Source of the DNA: Laburnicola sp. R22_1
Taxonomy: Eukaryota > Ascomycota > Dothideomycetes > Pleosporales > Didymosphaeriaceae
NCBI GenBank assembly: GCA_014281115.1
Contig: JACONQ010000008.1
Coordinates: 2,604,001-2,668,000 of the forward strand
Direction: 5' to 3'
DNA: 64,000 nt
Shown here piece by piece: positions 13,271 through 27,033 of this stretch. Every line of letters begins with the position of its first letter. The stretch's first letter is position 1. Under the pieces are notes generated by a model. That model was not told where the DNA came from. It saw only the letters and a list, made by a program, of their open reading frames with translations, and searched no databases. A program made the position numbers and the translations under genes.

Positions 13271-15134
13271 ACGTGGTTTACTAGCGAGTAACCCACACTA
13301 GTAAGCGCGCCACCTTTGCTAAGACTCCACCAAACCATTTTATTCATTATTAGACTGCGTCGCAACACTACTTAAAAATATATACTAAGTTAATACATCT
13401 AATTTAGATTCTTCCTTTTTAACTCCCTGGCAGGTTTGCGCATTGTGTCTAGATTGCCTATAGATGCCACAATGCTATTAAGTTAATGGCTCTGTTGCAG
13501 CGCGACTAGTACCTAACAACTGTTTACTCTTCTTCTGTCTACTAGCGTCCTTAGAAGTGGCTAGCTAAGATTCCTCTGCTACTATAAGTGATTCCTAATG
13601 CTGGATATACCTTCTTTTACGCGATTTTCGCCTTGTAGTCTTCTTAATTGTCTTGCGAAGGCCTGCAATTTTATCTAACACTAGTATCTAACTATGCATT
13701 ACACTTAGAGCGCCTTTTTTAAGCTTCTTAAGCACCTGCATAATTAAAGTTAGTAATAAATTAAAGTAATCTCTAATTCTCTTGCGAACTAGTGTTAATT
13801 GCGCCTTAAATTCGCATAGGTTACTTAATGTTTTAGACTCCTAGGTAGTAGGCTCTTTAATAGGCAGACTAGGTGTACAGATACGGATGTTAAGGTGCTG
13901 CAACACCTCCTCTAGATTTAATAAGACTAGCCCAGCACTGTGAAAACCACCCTTAATTGTCTCTGTAGAGAAAACCTTTAAAAACGCGGTTTTAAAGGCT
14001 GGGAGGAACTTAATCTTTATAATATAGGTTATTAGCTAACGCGCTAAGCCTAAGATCTTAGCATTATATACCTTCTTTAGTGGGGAGAAATAGTCCACAT
14101 CTAATAGCTGCAGTAGGTGTAACAAATATGGCAGCATATAGAGAGTAATAATCTTATATTTCTTATAGTAATTCTAGAACTTAATTAAGTTATAGCTCTT
14201 ATAGCCGTTAATAACTAGCAGCTAATAGGTTCCTTTGGCGCGTCCCTTTGTATACGCGTTAAAGTGTTTTAACTACGCGATACTAAGCTTATTATTTGTC
14301 TAGCCGTTCTCACTAATAGCGATTACCCAATCGCCAGGAATTAACGCGTCTTCATACTAGGTGGAGATGTGACGCTTATCGGCGTAGATAATAAAGGGAG
14401 GGATTGCCTATCTAGCAGCGCAGATACTCTGGATCACCGTAATTCACTAGCGATCGCCTGGCTATATTAATTTAGGTTTCGCACGCCTCTCTAATGCTGT
14501 AACCACAAGCTAAGACCCTATAACCCCTATTAGGAAGCCTAATTTATTAAAGTTGTAGGTGTCCTTATCTGTAATGCTGTACTTAACTTTAATGCCCTCT
14601 ACAAGCTTAAATCACGCGTTTATAACCTTAAAATCTTCCTATTATATCCTCTAGTTGTTGTATAATCAAGACTAACGCGTTTTAACTTTACGTCTACGCT
14701 TAATAAACCTATCTGTCTAGTTAATACTAACAGGTGGCTTTCCTCTCTGTAAACATAGTAAATTGGCTATTGTGCGAATTATAAGCTTTGTAGAAGGGAA
14801 TCCACGCGTGTCCAGCTTAATTATAAGATTAACAAGCGTCTGCTCCTTAAGGAGAGTAAAATTCTTTAATTTAGGTGGGTTATCACGTCGTGCAGTTGTT
14901 CTGTTGCGTCTTTAATTGAGCGTTCTGCGATTAACGTTATACAGCCCTGCTGCTGCTCGCTCTATAAGATTTAGGTCTTGTTTAATAGCTCTAATAGCAA
15001 TAAGTAACCAAGCTTTATTAGATGGCATAGAAGACATAGTAGGTGGTTATATTATAATGGTATTATTAGTGATAATGAGGTCTTAGTAAAGGTGGCGCGC
15101 TTACTAGTGTGGGTTACTCGCTAGTGAATCACGT
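13271..15134 (-). mobile_element. Fot1/pogo-type DNA transposon, copy 1
   Basis: 1864 bp, flanked by TA on both sides. The terminal inverted repeats of about 55 bp start ACGTGGTTYACTAGCGAG and contain CCACACTAGTAAGCGCG. It is inserted in the reverse transcriptase of Gypsy-B, so it is younger than that insertion. It has the same length as copies 2 and 3. Confidence 0.95.
13340..15037 (-). pseudogene. Fot1/pogo transposase, copy 1 (dead)
   Basis: A 1698-bp coding frame (565 codons plus stop) read on the minus strand, opening MSSMPSNKAWLLIAI. The N-terminus is a psq/CENP-B-type helix-turn-helix; the middle and end form a DDE_1 endonuclease domain. Several in-frame stops are present. The first catalytic segment reads NFNKLGF where the family has NFDE(T/K)GF, so the first Asp is lost. 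The protein would have bound the inverted repeats and cut and pasted the element at TA. Confidence 0.9.
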
Positions 15135-15136
15135 TA

Positions 15137-18100
15137 CGCCTTTCTAGAGCAAGACTCTTTACTAAGCCTAATATTCGCTAAGTATTCTACTAAATTTAGC
15201 TTACTTTAGAGACTAAAGCGGTAACTACTTTTTAAACCTAGTATAGAAATTATAAGTATAGGGTCTTACCCTTTAGTCTCTATAATAGTTCTGCCACCTT
15301 TTAATAGTTTATTAATAGCGTTCTAGATAATTATCTAGACAACTTCTATACTATATATATTAATAATATCCTTATCTTTTCTAAGAATCCTTTAGAATAC
15401 AAAGAATACGTTTGCAAGATCCTACTCTACTTAAGGGATACTAATCTCTAAGCTAATCTTAAAAATACAAATTTTCTATAATAGAGACTAAGTTCTTAGG
15501 ATATATTATTAGCACTAAAGACATCTATAAGGATCCTATAAAGACTGCTGTAATTTAGAAATAGAAAGAGTTTATAATACTTAAAGTATTATAGAGCTTT
15601 TTAGGCTTCTATAACTACTATAACTACTACTACTTCTTTTATTTTTACTATAGGTAGGTTATTCGCCCCCTAATTAAGCTGCTAAAAATAGTGTCTTTTA
15701 TACCTTTAGAGACTAAAAATGTGCTACTTTTAAAGCCGCTAAGCAACTTATAGCTAGTGACGTCCTAGTTTTATAATATTCTCTATTTTAGATTATCTAT
15801 ATAGAAACTAACTTTAGTAATAACGTTAATACGGGTTTTTTAGTTAACGATAATTTAATTATACCTAGCGCCTAGTTGTATAGTACTCTAAATTATTAAA
15901 GCTTATTAAGTTAGATTATAATATTTATAATAAGGAAATATTAGTAGTTATATAGGGCCTTTTAGAATAGAGAGTACAACTAATTAGTCTTTAAACCGCT
16001 AAGCCCTTTAATATTATTACTAATTATTAGGCCCTTAAGTACTTTAGCACTAAATGTAAGCTCTCTCTATAGTAAGCCTATTAGTCTAAGAAGCTATTTA
16101 AATACTATTATTAAATTATATAGTAACTAGGCACTATAAATATTATAGTTAATACGCTATCTAGGAAATAGGATAAGCTAAAGTTATAGAAGAAAAAGAA
16201 TTAAGAGGCTTATACCTAGTTTTTTCTTCTATAACTACTAGATACTGCTAAAGCAGCCCTTATAACTATTATAATTATAGAGTAGAAGGAAGAAAAAGTT
16301 AATATAAGCCCTAAAGGAGCCTATTTTTATATACTTATTAATCGCCTGCTATATACTAATTAAACACACAAGGTGCTTAAATTGCTCTAAGAAGCTGCCT
16401 ATTTAGAATTACTAGGTTTTACTCTTACCCCTTTAGGGTTACTTCTTTATAAAGACTGCCTAGTAGTTCTCTTTATTAAGTTTCTTTAGACGCATTTAGT
16501 ATAAACAATATATACTTATTAGGTTACTATCTATCTAAGTCTATAAAAGCCTCTTTAGCTTTTACGCTAGTTATATTACTAAAAGAGTATAACTACTAAT
16601 ATTAATAGGTATATCTCTAATTATAAAGACTACTAGTAAAGTAAGCCTCAACTAGATAGAAAGCTAGGCTTATTACACCTACTTTCTATCCCTAAAAATA
16701 TCTAGTAAGATATCTTAATTAATTTTAAATTATTCCCTAAGGATAAGAAAGGGTATAACAATATAATAGTATCTTATTACTGCCTATCTAAGCGTGCCTT
16801 TTCTATACTCTGCTATAAGATTAGTCACTACTAAATAAGCTGCTAATCTCTACTATTAGTATATTTTTAGAGTCTTTGGCCTCCCTAGATTAATTATTTC
16901 TAACTATAGCCCCTAGTTTATCTCTATTTTCTTAGCTGCTTTGTGTAAGCTTATAGGTATTAAGTAACTTCTCTTTATAGCATAGTATTTATAAACTAAT
17001 AGCTAAACTAAGATTATAAATTAGTATCTTAACTAGTTAGATTTGCTATCTAGTATAGACTAGGCCTAAGTAATACTACCCTATAATGGTATTAGAGTTT
17101 TGCCTTTTAAAATTAAGTTTAGATAGACTAGCAAATAGGTATAGGTTAGGTTAAGGTTAGGGTCTTACGTAAGTAGGGTTAGGTTAGAGTTAGAGTCTTA
17201 CGTAATCTAACTTAATCTAACTTAACCCTACTTATATAAGATCTTAACCCTAATCTAACCCTACTTATATAAGACTCTAACCCTAACCTAACTCTAGGAT
17301 ATCCATTTAGTCTGTAATAAATAGCTGTTATAATTAATTAAAAATATATTTTAAATAATATTAAACTAAGTTAAATTAAGCTAGGGTCTTACGTAATTAG
17401 GTTGGGTCTTACGTAATTAGGTTGGATCTTACGTAATTAGGTTAGGTATAGGTTAGGTTAGGTTTAGGGTCTTACGTAATTAATCTAACTTAATCTAAGG
17501 TCTGTGTAATCTAACCTAACCTATATCTATAGTCTATGCGATTCTAACCTAACTCTATACCTAACCTAGATACCCCGAACCTATTTACTAGCCTAAGTTT
17601 AGGTATTAGCTATACTTTTACTAGGATTAGCATAAGTATACCTAACTAGTTACTAAATCTCTAGATAATATTACTTTAGAAAAGGCTAAGATATAGATTA
17701 AGACCTATACTAAAGTCTATAAATTTGTCTATAATACTACCCATGCTAATATATCTACTATCTAGAAAATATAATTAGAGTAGACTAACAAATATAGATA
17801 AGCTATTAATTTTAATATTAAAGGCTAGGATTTTATTACCCTAAAGAAACTTATTACTAAACGCCTATTAGTTAAGTTAGAGTATTAAATAAAAGGACTA
17901 TATCTAATTATAGGTAAGAAAGGCCACTTATTTATTCTTAAACTCCTATAATATATAAGAGTTTACCTAGTGTTTTATACTAATAGGCTTTAAAGAAATC
18001 TAAATAATTTCTTACTAGATTAATTATAACCTCTAAAACTACCTATTAAGATAGATAAAGTTTCTAAGTAGCTAGTTTCTTATGTTCTTAATAGCAAAGT

Positions 18101-18330
18101 AGACTGTAAAACACTAAAGTACTAGGTAGTATAAAAAGGTTATAACTCTAACTTAACTTACTACCCTACTAATAACTTTATTAACTCTCCTCTACTAATT
18201 AAAGCTTACTATTAAGAGTACTCTAAGTGAGCTAGTCTACTAAAATAGTTGCCTATTTGGCTAGACGCTGCCCTCTAAAATACCTTTTTAGAGCCTAGCT
18301 CTAAAGATAATATGCCTATAAAGACAGGGT
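15137..18330 (+). pseudogene. Gypsy-B RT-RNase H-integrase-chromodomain (RIP-degraded)
   Basis: This continues the frame broken by Fot1 copy 1. The reverse transcriptase active site at 15356-15367 reads YINN instead of YxDD. It is followed by KFLGY-like RT/RNase H connection residues, then an integrase with a readable core (DINRYISNYKD near 16600, LIISNYSPQF near 16895). After a foldback element at 17126-17593 the frame continues to a chromodomain near 18085-18235, with YQV then GYN and LTYYP. In chromoviruses this domain steers integration to methylated heterochromatin. Many stops make it non-functional. Confidence 0.85.
17126..17593. mobile_element. 468-bp foldback element with telomere-like repeats (Mutator-like MITE?)
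   Basis: Inserted in the Gypsy-B integrase. The ends are inverted: GACTAGCAAATAGGT on the left, and GGCTAGTAAATAGGT as the reverse complement of the right end. Flanking 12-bp direct repeats read TAAGTTTAGATA and TAAGTTTAGGTA, in the 8-12-bp range of Mutator-type target duplications. The interior holds many GGTTAGG, TTAGGG and CCTAA words in both orientations plus repeated GTCTTACGTAA, and can fold back on itself. No coding capacity. The Mutator assignment rests only on the ends and duplication length. Confidence 0.65.
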
Positions 18331-18937
18331 TAAAATATTATATTAGGTGTGCTTAGATAGATGCCTATTACTTTTTAATACCTACACGCCCTTAGGCTTA
18401 CGCGCATAACTAGATACCTATTACTTTTTAGTACTTTTATCCCCTAATAGCCCCTTTACTTTTAAACGTTCCTACTACTACTAGTAGCCCCTATAGCTTT
18501 AGGAGCCGCTCTGCCCTAATTAAAAACTATATAGTTAGGTTAACACGTTTTTTAAAACGCTCTTTTATAATACTAGAGAACCTTATATAATTATACTAGC
18601 GCGCAATAAACTACCTAGAAAACTTTTAGCTAATTATATTTTTATATAGTGTTAGAGCTAAGAATACACTCTATTAGTAAAATGCTAAACGCTAAGATAT
18701 AGTTTCTACCGCATTTTTCTACTAATTTATTAATTTACTCCTAATAACTTTCCTTAATATCTCTACTAAATAGCACCTAAATTAAAAACTAAGGCTACTG
18801 CTAGAACTATAGGAGCCTATTACCCCTATTCTAGCCCTTTTTAGCTCTAAAATAGTGCTAGTTATATTAAAAATTCGCTAAAACACCCTATTTTTATATA
18901 CTTTCCTTTTTATTTTTAGGCCTTAAAAGGGGGATTA

Positions 18938-19216
18938 TATAGTAGTTTGTGCCTACCTTTCTACTAGTTATTTATTATTACCTTTTCTTTTATATTCTAA
19001 TAGCACTTTTTACCTTATAGAAGGCGCCTTTCCTAGTTAGTATTAGCGCGTAGTTAGTATAGGGCCTATGTTCTACGCCGTCCACTATATAAGTAAGGGC
19101 CCCCTAGGTCCCTTTCTTATTTCCTATTTTAGTATAGTCTTAATTTAGTTATCTCTTTTAACTATACTAGCTATTTCTAAGAGATTTGCCCTATAAGGCC
19201 GTGTACTACTCTTATA
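18938..19216 (+). repeat. Gypsy-B 3' LTR
   Basis: 279 bp, preceded by the polypurine tract at about 18925-18934, ending CTTATA and followed by CTAGT. Confidence 0.88.
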
Positions 19217-19278
19217 CTAGTAACTCTTATTACTCTTAGTTTGCTTAACCTAAGAATCTAGCTATAGACTATAGTATA

Positions 19279-19490
19279 TATAAAGAATTAATAGTTAGAG
19301 TTAAGATAATAGTTAATTAAACTCTATGGGTAAGATACTATATAAGGATTCTAGTAATTACCCACGCCTACTATATAGTGGGCGCGCGGTGGACGCTAGG
19401 TACTAGGCCTAGTTAGGCTAGCGCTATAGATAAGGCATTATCTCTGACCTGCCTTAGAGCTGCGGCGCCTCTAGGCATTAATCTATTACA
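19279..19490 (-). repeat. Gypsy-C 3' LTR
   Basis: 212 bp, adjoining the polypurine tract at 19491-19508. It includes a GC-rich block (GGGCGCGCGGTGGACGC) that has partly escaped RIP. Confidence 0.9.
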
Positions 19491-20199
19491 CTACTCCCCC
19501 CTCTAAAAAGAGTAGTTTTATTACTCTTATAATAATATTATGCTATTTTTATATCTTAAGTATCCTAGTCCCTAAAATTATTACCTTATACCTGGGTTTT
19601 TAATGCATATTATATCTATAGCTAGTTTTATTATCTATTAGGCATATTACTAAAATTATATACTAGGTTAGTATAATGGCGCTATAGTAAATTTAGTGTT
19701 TCTTAGTAATCTAGATATAAGCTACTAGTCCAGGTTGCTAAAATTTCGTCTATATATTATATAATTATAACTTATAACTATAGCTTATAAATTATAACTT
19801 TTAAATTCTTACTTATAGATAGTAATATTAGCGTGTGCATATATAGTGTTTTACTATTATTAAGTGTAATTACTATTACTAGACATAGTTACTTTTATTA
19901 GACTTAATTATATAGTCTCTAATATATAGGTAACTTCTAGTATATAAGTAATCTCTAATGTATAGATATTTTACTATTATACTTATAATGCTAATATTCT
20001 AGTCTATATTATCTAAGGACGTAACTATTATAATGAATATTAATAGTAATATAAATAGTAGAGGCATTCTTTTTATAATAGTAACTTGCGTTAGTAGGAG
20101 AGAACGTAAATACTTACTATTTATATATTATATTATATTAAGGTAGTAAGTTCGCTTATTCTTAGTAATAATATATTCTATTTGCCTATTAGTATAGTA

Positions 20200-23100
20200 A
20201 ACTTTCTATAAATAGGAGTAGAAGAGTAAGCCTTATACTAGTTATAGACTAGGTCTAATAAGCTAACTAAGTTTATATATGGCTTCTATAATAGGTTGTC
20301 TAGTTCTAGTAGGTAGTCCTTTTATTTAACTTTATACTATAGGAGACTCTTATAATTACGTATAAGTAGATTCTTTAGATTTTAATTAAGTTGTGCGGCT
20401 AAAATTGCTTTAATTTTGTAGTTAGAGTTATCTTAGACATTAGGGTTAACAATTTTAATAGGGCCTTTAGGTATAAATACTTAGCTAGACAGTAATTACT
20501 TGTGTAAATATAATAACTATAGGTAAAACACATTATAAATCTATATTTCTAGTAGAAGGTCTACCTTATAGGCTATGTTATTAATTAATTTAATAATTAT
20601 AAATAGTCCATAGATTTTATAGTCTAAAGATTAGCTAGGTTAAGTTATATAAGTATGACAGAAATTAACTATAACTTAGTTACTAACTTTAAACACTTTG
20701 GCAAGTTGCCTTTTATTATTAGCGTACTTTTCTTACTTTGCCTAAGCCTATTTAAGACTTTTATAGAGATTGTTACGTAACTAATAAAAATATTCTATAA
20801 AATAGTTAGCTTAGACATAATTAGCTTTAGTAGGTATAGTTAGTATTTTATTAATTAGTAGTAGTAGCTTTAGACCCGACTAGGGTTTATATTCTTTAGT
20901 AGCGTAAAATAGTATTACACTTATACTAGTACTTATTAAAAAATTAGTAACAAATTTAGCCATAGGTAGTAGAGTGGCCTAGTTATCTTATTTATAATTA
21001 ATAAACACTCTTAAGCATTATTTTAGAAAAGTGTTAGCGTTTTCTATCTATTTATTAGTTTTAGAATAGTGCAATATTAACAACTTAGATTTCGTGCCAA
21101 CCCGTTAATAGAGACATTTCTAAAAATAAGATATAAATTATACTTCTTAGTCTAATACTATATCCTCTAGGTATCCTTCTTTACGCTATATAAATTTAAT
21201 AAAGGCTTATATAAGAGTGTTAATACGTAAGTCTATAACTAGAATAAACTTCTACTTTTTACTAAGTTAGTTAATTATAATAAAGATGTGTTTGTACCTA
21301 CGACTATTAACTATATAAGATAGAAGTTTAGTAATATAATTAATTAAGATTAATGTCTAGTATTATTCTAGTATAGGCAGTAAATAAAGTAGGCCTTATT
21401 TGCCATTACGATAGGTCTTTATACGTTAATAGAGTAGATAAGCTTTAATATACTAGGCGACGTCGCTTATTATATTGGGCTAGAAATACTACTACGTTAA
21501 TTTCGTGTAACTCTTATATTTTTCTCTATGTTCCCCGCAGAGCAATTTGTATACATAGTTAATTATATAGACGCGAAGTCCTAGAATATTAGAAACGTAT
21601 ACTTTGCCTTATACATATAGTAGACTACTATATAACTAATAATTACTAAGCTTTAGTCTAGTGTCTCTATGTATAAGATTATATGGAATCCTCTATTAAT
21701 TATCTTTTAACGCTATTATAATTGCTATTAAATCCTCGTCTACTAGGTATACTACATAGATCATATCTATTAGTTTTGCTATGCTTAGTGTCTCCGCTAG
21801 TAGTTGCTTATTAGACTCTATAGTGGGTATGTTGTTTAATTATTTATTAATGGGCACGGCGGGTACCTAAGGCATGGCGGATGCGGCTCAGGGTTGCTTA
21901 TTATGGGGCACGCTAGGTGTGTTTAGCGGTCGCTTATTATAAGGCACAGTGAATACGTTTTAAGGTTATTTATTGCAAGTGTTAGTGGTTACTAAAGAGT
22001 TATAGAGTATTAGCAATAGGTTTATATTATTAGGTAAACTTTTCTCTTCTAAAGCACTTATTACTACACTACTAAGCGCGACTTATTTTATAATATTATA
22101 CCTTTTGCTATTATTATATATATTACGTATAATAGAAATAAGACTTTATATAAAGTAGAGAGTTATAATCTAGACTAGATAAACTATATATTGCGCGCTA
22201 GCATTCTGTTTACACGCTATATATGCGATTCTAAGTTTTAAATCGATCTAATATGGCTTAATAATAACTTGCCATTAGTGTTACCTATGCGCGTCTTTTA
22301 TATCTTAAGGCAGGTTATCTAAATAATATATTAGGGCGTTAGGTTTAGTACCTTAAACCTTAGGCTAGTACGTAATTTTAAAATTAAACTTAGATAAAAA
22401 CTTAGCCTATCTAGCTTAGTAGTAATTAAGTTATTTATTAGTTATAAACATCTATAATGCTTAGTAGTTAGATAGGACCTTTATAGGATTATTTATGCTA
22501 GTAAGTTTAAAATACCACTTCTTAAAAGCTTAGATAATAGTAAGGAGTTCTTTATTATATATTTTATAGTTATATTTCGTGGACGTTATTGTATACAATA
22601 AGAATATAATAGGTTGCAATACTCTATTATGTATTTATAAAAGTACTATAGTATATATAAAGTTAGAAGCGTTAGTTTCTAGTTATATTTCTAAATTAGG
22701 GTTAAAGTAAGCTAGGACCTTTCTATTAGTGTTGCAAAAAGCCTTCTTTAGTTTATTAAACATAGCCAAAGCCTTTAAGTCTAGGGCTAGTAGAAACTCT
22801 TTATACGCGCTATCTCTTATAAGTTTAGTAAGCGGCTTAGCTAGGTGTAAAAACCTAATAATAAACTATTAGTAAAAGTTAGCAAATCCTAGAAAGGCTT
22901 GTACATTCTTTACACACTAGAGTGTAGGCTAATTTATTATAGTCTTAACTTTCTTAAGATCTATTTTAATACTATTAGTAGTAAGTATAAGTTCTAAATA
23001 CTTTACCTATTTAACGTTCTATTTGCACTTTATAGGATCTAAGTATAGACTAGTATTATAGAGTCTGGCAATTACCTTAAGTATATGCGCCTTATACTTA

Positions 23101-24800
23101 TCTTCTTGCTTACTATATATAAGAATGTTGTCTAAGTACACTATATAAAAGTTATTAAGATACTTATAAAGCGTCTTATTAATAAAAGTCTAAAAAGTTC
23201 CTAGAGTATTATAGAGTCTAAAAGGCATAACTATATACTGTGTTATAAATACCGTTTTTTCTTTATTGCCTTCTTTGATTTGTATCGTGTTAAAGGCGGC
23301 GATAACGTCTACTAATAATATAATAGAGACCTTAGTTATCCTAGTAAGCATCTCTTTAATAGAGGGAGGCGCGTTTTAATTCTTTTTTTGTTATAGCGTT
23401 TAATTGTTAGTAGTTAACACAAATCTAGAGACCTTCCCTAGGCTTCTTTACTACTAGTACTAGCGCCGCCCATAGTAATGTACTTGGGCATATAAACCCT
23501 TTGCCTAGTATTTTATTAATATATTTCTTAACCGCTTTAGTTTTAATACGCATTAGCCTATAGATCTTAGGTTAAGGAATTAGAGAGCTTAGATTTATAT
23601 TAATTGCATAGTTAACTCTCTCACGGCGTAGAGATAGAGTATTAGCTTTAATAGCGCTAAACACTTACTTAAACCTATTAAAGACAAATCTAGGAACAAT
23701 GCCACAAAGCTTATTATCTAACTAAGATGCTTAGTTTAGCTTGTCTACGTACTTATTAAAGTCCTCTTTAGTTATTGCAATAGCCAAACTAGGAAAGCTG
23801 TCCTTAAACGCGTTAAGGGAAACGTTATTATTAGGAGGGCGCTTAAGTAAGTCCTAATAATAGGGCTCCACCCAGATAATATTATTGGGGTCTTAGGCAG
23901 CTAATTAAATAGCGGCGTACGCACTAATTATGCATATATTACTAACTAGCAAAGTTTTACGCGACTTGCTCTTTAATAGTTAATTATAGTATATAGTTTT
24001 GGGTTATTCTTAATATAAGTAGTTAGTTTAGTAGCGATTTAATTTAAACTCCATAGAATGAGTTTTACTAAACTAAATTAAGGGCTTATAATAGTCTATT
24101 TAATTTATACCCAAAATAACGTTATATTTTCTAATGTTAGTAACGTAGTATAGTATAGTAGACGTATGGCTACTATATTTAATAGTAAGGTCCATAGCTT
24201 CTATAAGTTTGCCAACCTTATTGCTATTTACTAATACTAGTTGTATGAGTTTATTAGTCTTAATTATCTTATAGCTATATTACTTTACCTAATGCTAGCT
24301 TATAAAGCACACGCTTGCCCCTATATTAATAAGTGTAGAAGTTTTTTATCATCCTTATAGTATTTGTATTTAACCTAAAAAGATTAACTAACTTATTATA
24401 CTAAGAGGACTGTTAGTTAAGGAGATAGAGAAGACTTAGTACTTACTAGAATAGGCTTAATTAAGTGGAATAGTAAGAGTGGCGTCGGTTTTAAATTGGT
24501 TGTAACTTAATTAAATCTAGTCTAATATTCTCTTAGCACTATACTAGTCTAGTTTCTACATATAGTTTTGCGTAAAAGTATCTAGTTTTCTAAGTTAATT
24601 ATAAAGCCATTATTATTAACTTTAATATTGTCCTTAGTAGGCTTATCTTTAGTTTCTAATTTGTTAGCGTGCAACACTTATAGGACGGCAAGTAATATGA
24701 AAATATTAGTAGATAGTATAGTAGACTTATTATAATAGAGTGCGTGTAGGTCGCATTGTTAGTAGTTAGGCTTACTACACTTAAAGCACAGTTTTAAGCG
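20200..24800 (-). pseudogene. Gypsy-C gag-pol (RIP-degraded)
   Basis: Read on the minus strand. A knuckle-like CFKCSKPNY near 24770-24800; a protease site TLINIGASVCFIS near 24310-24350; RT starting with LWAALVLVVKKP near 23460-23490, and its active site at 23127-23138 reading YLDN where YLDD is expected; QAFLGFANF near 22900; integrase core near 21060-21500 (INTLIQAFIKFI-like run, then D/N-x-x-V-x-FISYF). A chromodomain-like YKVKWKDY segment occurs near 20300-20340. Frequent stops and Asp-to-Asn changes show it is dead. Confidence 0.82.
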
Positions 24801-26249
24801 CGCTAATATACGCCTCTCTTCCTTAGTCTAGCTAAACGCGATCTTGTTAAGGTTTTGTTTTAATAATATTATTAAAGCGTAAGGCTTTACTATTTTTATT
24901 TGCATTATAAATATACCTATAGTTATTATCTTTGCCTTTAGGACTGCGATATACTAGTGTTATTTATTAATATTACTAGTATTACGTAAGTACTATAATA
25001 GACTATTACTGTCTTTTTTATAGATATTTATAGTATTAGCAATAGACTAGTTTATAAGCTTCTAGGCATAGTTAATTATTATAGCGTCTAGTATAGAGAT
25101 AAGGTTGTAAATAACTATAAAATAGATACGCCATACTATAAAACTCTTACTAGCCTTTTATTTAAGGGACTATAAGAAATTAGCTAGATTATTTAACGCC
25201 TAAGTAATCTTATCCATAGATATATATTTATAGAATTTATTTAAGGCCTTAATATACTCTATAAAGTGCTAGAGCCTTATATTCTTAACTAACGCCTAAG
25301 CGTCGCCCTTAAAGCTTAGCTCTTAAGGTTATTAACTGCACTGCAAGCAGCGTTACGAAGAATAATAAAAAGGACTAGGATATTAATAATTTAGTTATGA
25401 GGTTTCTCTATTACTTACTTAAGTAGTTTATTACTACTATTAATAACGTTGTTAATAATAGTATTATACTTAATAGAAGCGAGTCTATTACCCTTAGAAC
25501 GGTCTGTGCCTAACTAGAAAGTATAGGTAGAATTATTATTAGCGTTATTATATTCTTATAACTCTAGCCAGATCTTACTATTATTGTTATTTTTAGGAAA
25601 GGTAACACAGAATTACGAGTAATTATTCTTAAGGTATGCGATTTCTAGATAGAAGTTTATAATATCTAAATTTATATATTCTAGTATTATGAATGTTATG
25701 TTAACTTAATTACTACTAGTCTCTAAGATTATATAAATAGTATTATAGAATTAGCTAGGCTATTAAACTTATTTCTAGCCTAGAATACTAAACATAACCT
25801 ACCTCTATACTTTATTATTACTAGCCATAGTTTATAATTGCGATTATAAAAGTTAAGATACTTATAGTAAGCTATAGTATAAGTAGTATACTTGCTTTCG
25901 CTTATTTACTATTCTCTATATATCTTCTAGAGTTATTATTATATATACTAGTACCTAAGGTAACTTCTCTAACTAGTGCGACATTTATCTCCTAATTAGT
26001 TGTAATATATTACTATTATTAGGCCTAGATATATTATTTACCCACTAGGCTTCTTACACAAATCTAGTTTCTATTTACTAAATAGCACTTTAGTATCCTT
26101 ATAACGTATAGCGACTATTAATAATATAAGCTCGCGTGAGCTAGTTAATATACGTAAGTAATAAGGTCGCCTATTAGCTTAATACTAACTTCTTTAGATT
26201 GCTAGGCCTAATAAGATATTATATAGAGTATAAGATTAACGTAGTATAG

Positions 26250-26461
26250 TATAAAGAATTAATAGTTAAAGTTAAGATAATAGTTAATTAAATTCTATAG
26301 GTAAGATACTATATAGAAATTCTAGTAATTACCCATACCTACTATATAGTAGGCGCGCGGTAGGCACTATGTGCTAGGCCTAGTTAGGCTAGCGCTATAG
26401 ATAAGGCGTTTTCTCTAGCCTACCTTAGGATCGCGGCGCCTTTAGACATTAATCTATTATA
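26250..26461 (-). repeat. Gypsy-C 5' LTR
   Basis: 212 bp, the same length as its partner and differing mainly by C/T and G/A. It is followed on the plus strand by the GTATA duplication. Confidence 0.9.
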
Positions 26462-26466
26462 GTATA

Positions 26467-27030
26467 CACTTATTAAGTTATTCTTAAGCTAATTTTAGTT
26501 TACTTAATAACTTTAAACTAGATAGTATATTTTATAGTCTTTAACACTATAATAGTATATAGTGTAGTAAAGTTTAAAAAGTCGCCTTTTTTATTAGTTA
26601 AATATTATATAATAACTATTATGCTACTTTCTAGTCTATATATATATTACTTAAGACCGCGTATAATATTATATAAAAGAGGCTATTAGGTTTAGTATCT
26701 ATAGAAATGGTTAGACTATAAAGTCTACTATATAATAATGCTATTTATCTATAGGGCAGCAATAAAAAAATTTATAATAGGGTAAAAAATAAAGTTAAGT
26801 AAACTAGGGCAACGCGTAGCGCTAGATATTAGCGGCTATTTAAACTAGATCTAAAAGCAGTATTTATTAATAGCTTATAGTACTAGTGAGTATACTTAGA
26901 GTAGAGAATACTATACTATTAATATTTCTCTAAGTGCTAAGTGGTAGATAACATTTAGCCTGTAGTAATTAGATCACAACAACAGCGTACATATACGTTC
27001 CGCTAATCTTGAAGCCGAACCTGCACACTA
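26467..27030. other. AT-rich spacer, nothing recognised
   Basis: RIP'd sequence with a few GC words (GGGCAGC, CAACGCGTAGCGC). No gene, tRNA or transposon end identified. It grades into normal-composition DNA at about 26.95 kb. Confidence 0.6.
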
Positions 27031-27033
27031 CTG

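Larger units (their letters stand above)
8260..19216 (+). mobile_element. Gypsy-B: full-length chromovirus-type LTR retrotransposon
   Basis: The two LTRs are 279 bp each (TGTAATAG at the left start, CTTATA at both ends). The target duplication reads CTAGC on the left and CTAGT on the right, a RIP-type difference. A polypurine tract (AAAAGGGGG) precedes the right LTR. Inside, in Ty3/Gypsy order, are a gag-like region, aspartic protease, reverse transcriptase, RNase H, integrase and a chromodomain, all with many stops. Without its two nested insertions the element would be about 8.6 kb. It is inactive. Confidence 0.9.
19279..26461 (-). mobile_element. Gypsy-C: full-length LTR retrotransposon on the minus strand
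   Basis: The two 212-bp LTRs read, on the plus strand, TATAAAGAATT to ATCTATTAYA, and the element is flanked by GTATA on both sides (19274-19278 and 26462-26466). The internal polypurine tract AGAGGGGGGAGTAG lies next to the left LTR when read on the minus strand, fixing the orientation. Protease, RT and integrase relics follow in that direction. About 7.2 kb. A different family from Gypsy-A/B by LTR sequence. Confidence 0.92.

Noticed and set aside
17140..17575. A true telomere or interstitial telomeric array
   Set aside because: The TTAGGG words are imperfect, change orientation and sit inside an element with inverted ends and a target duplication in an integrase gene.
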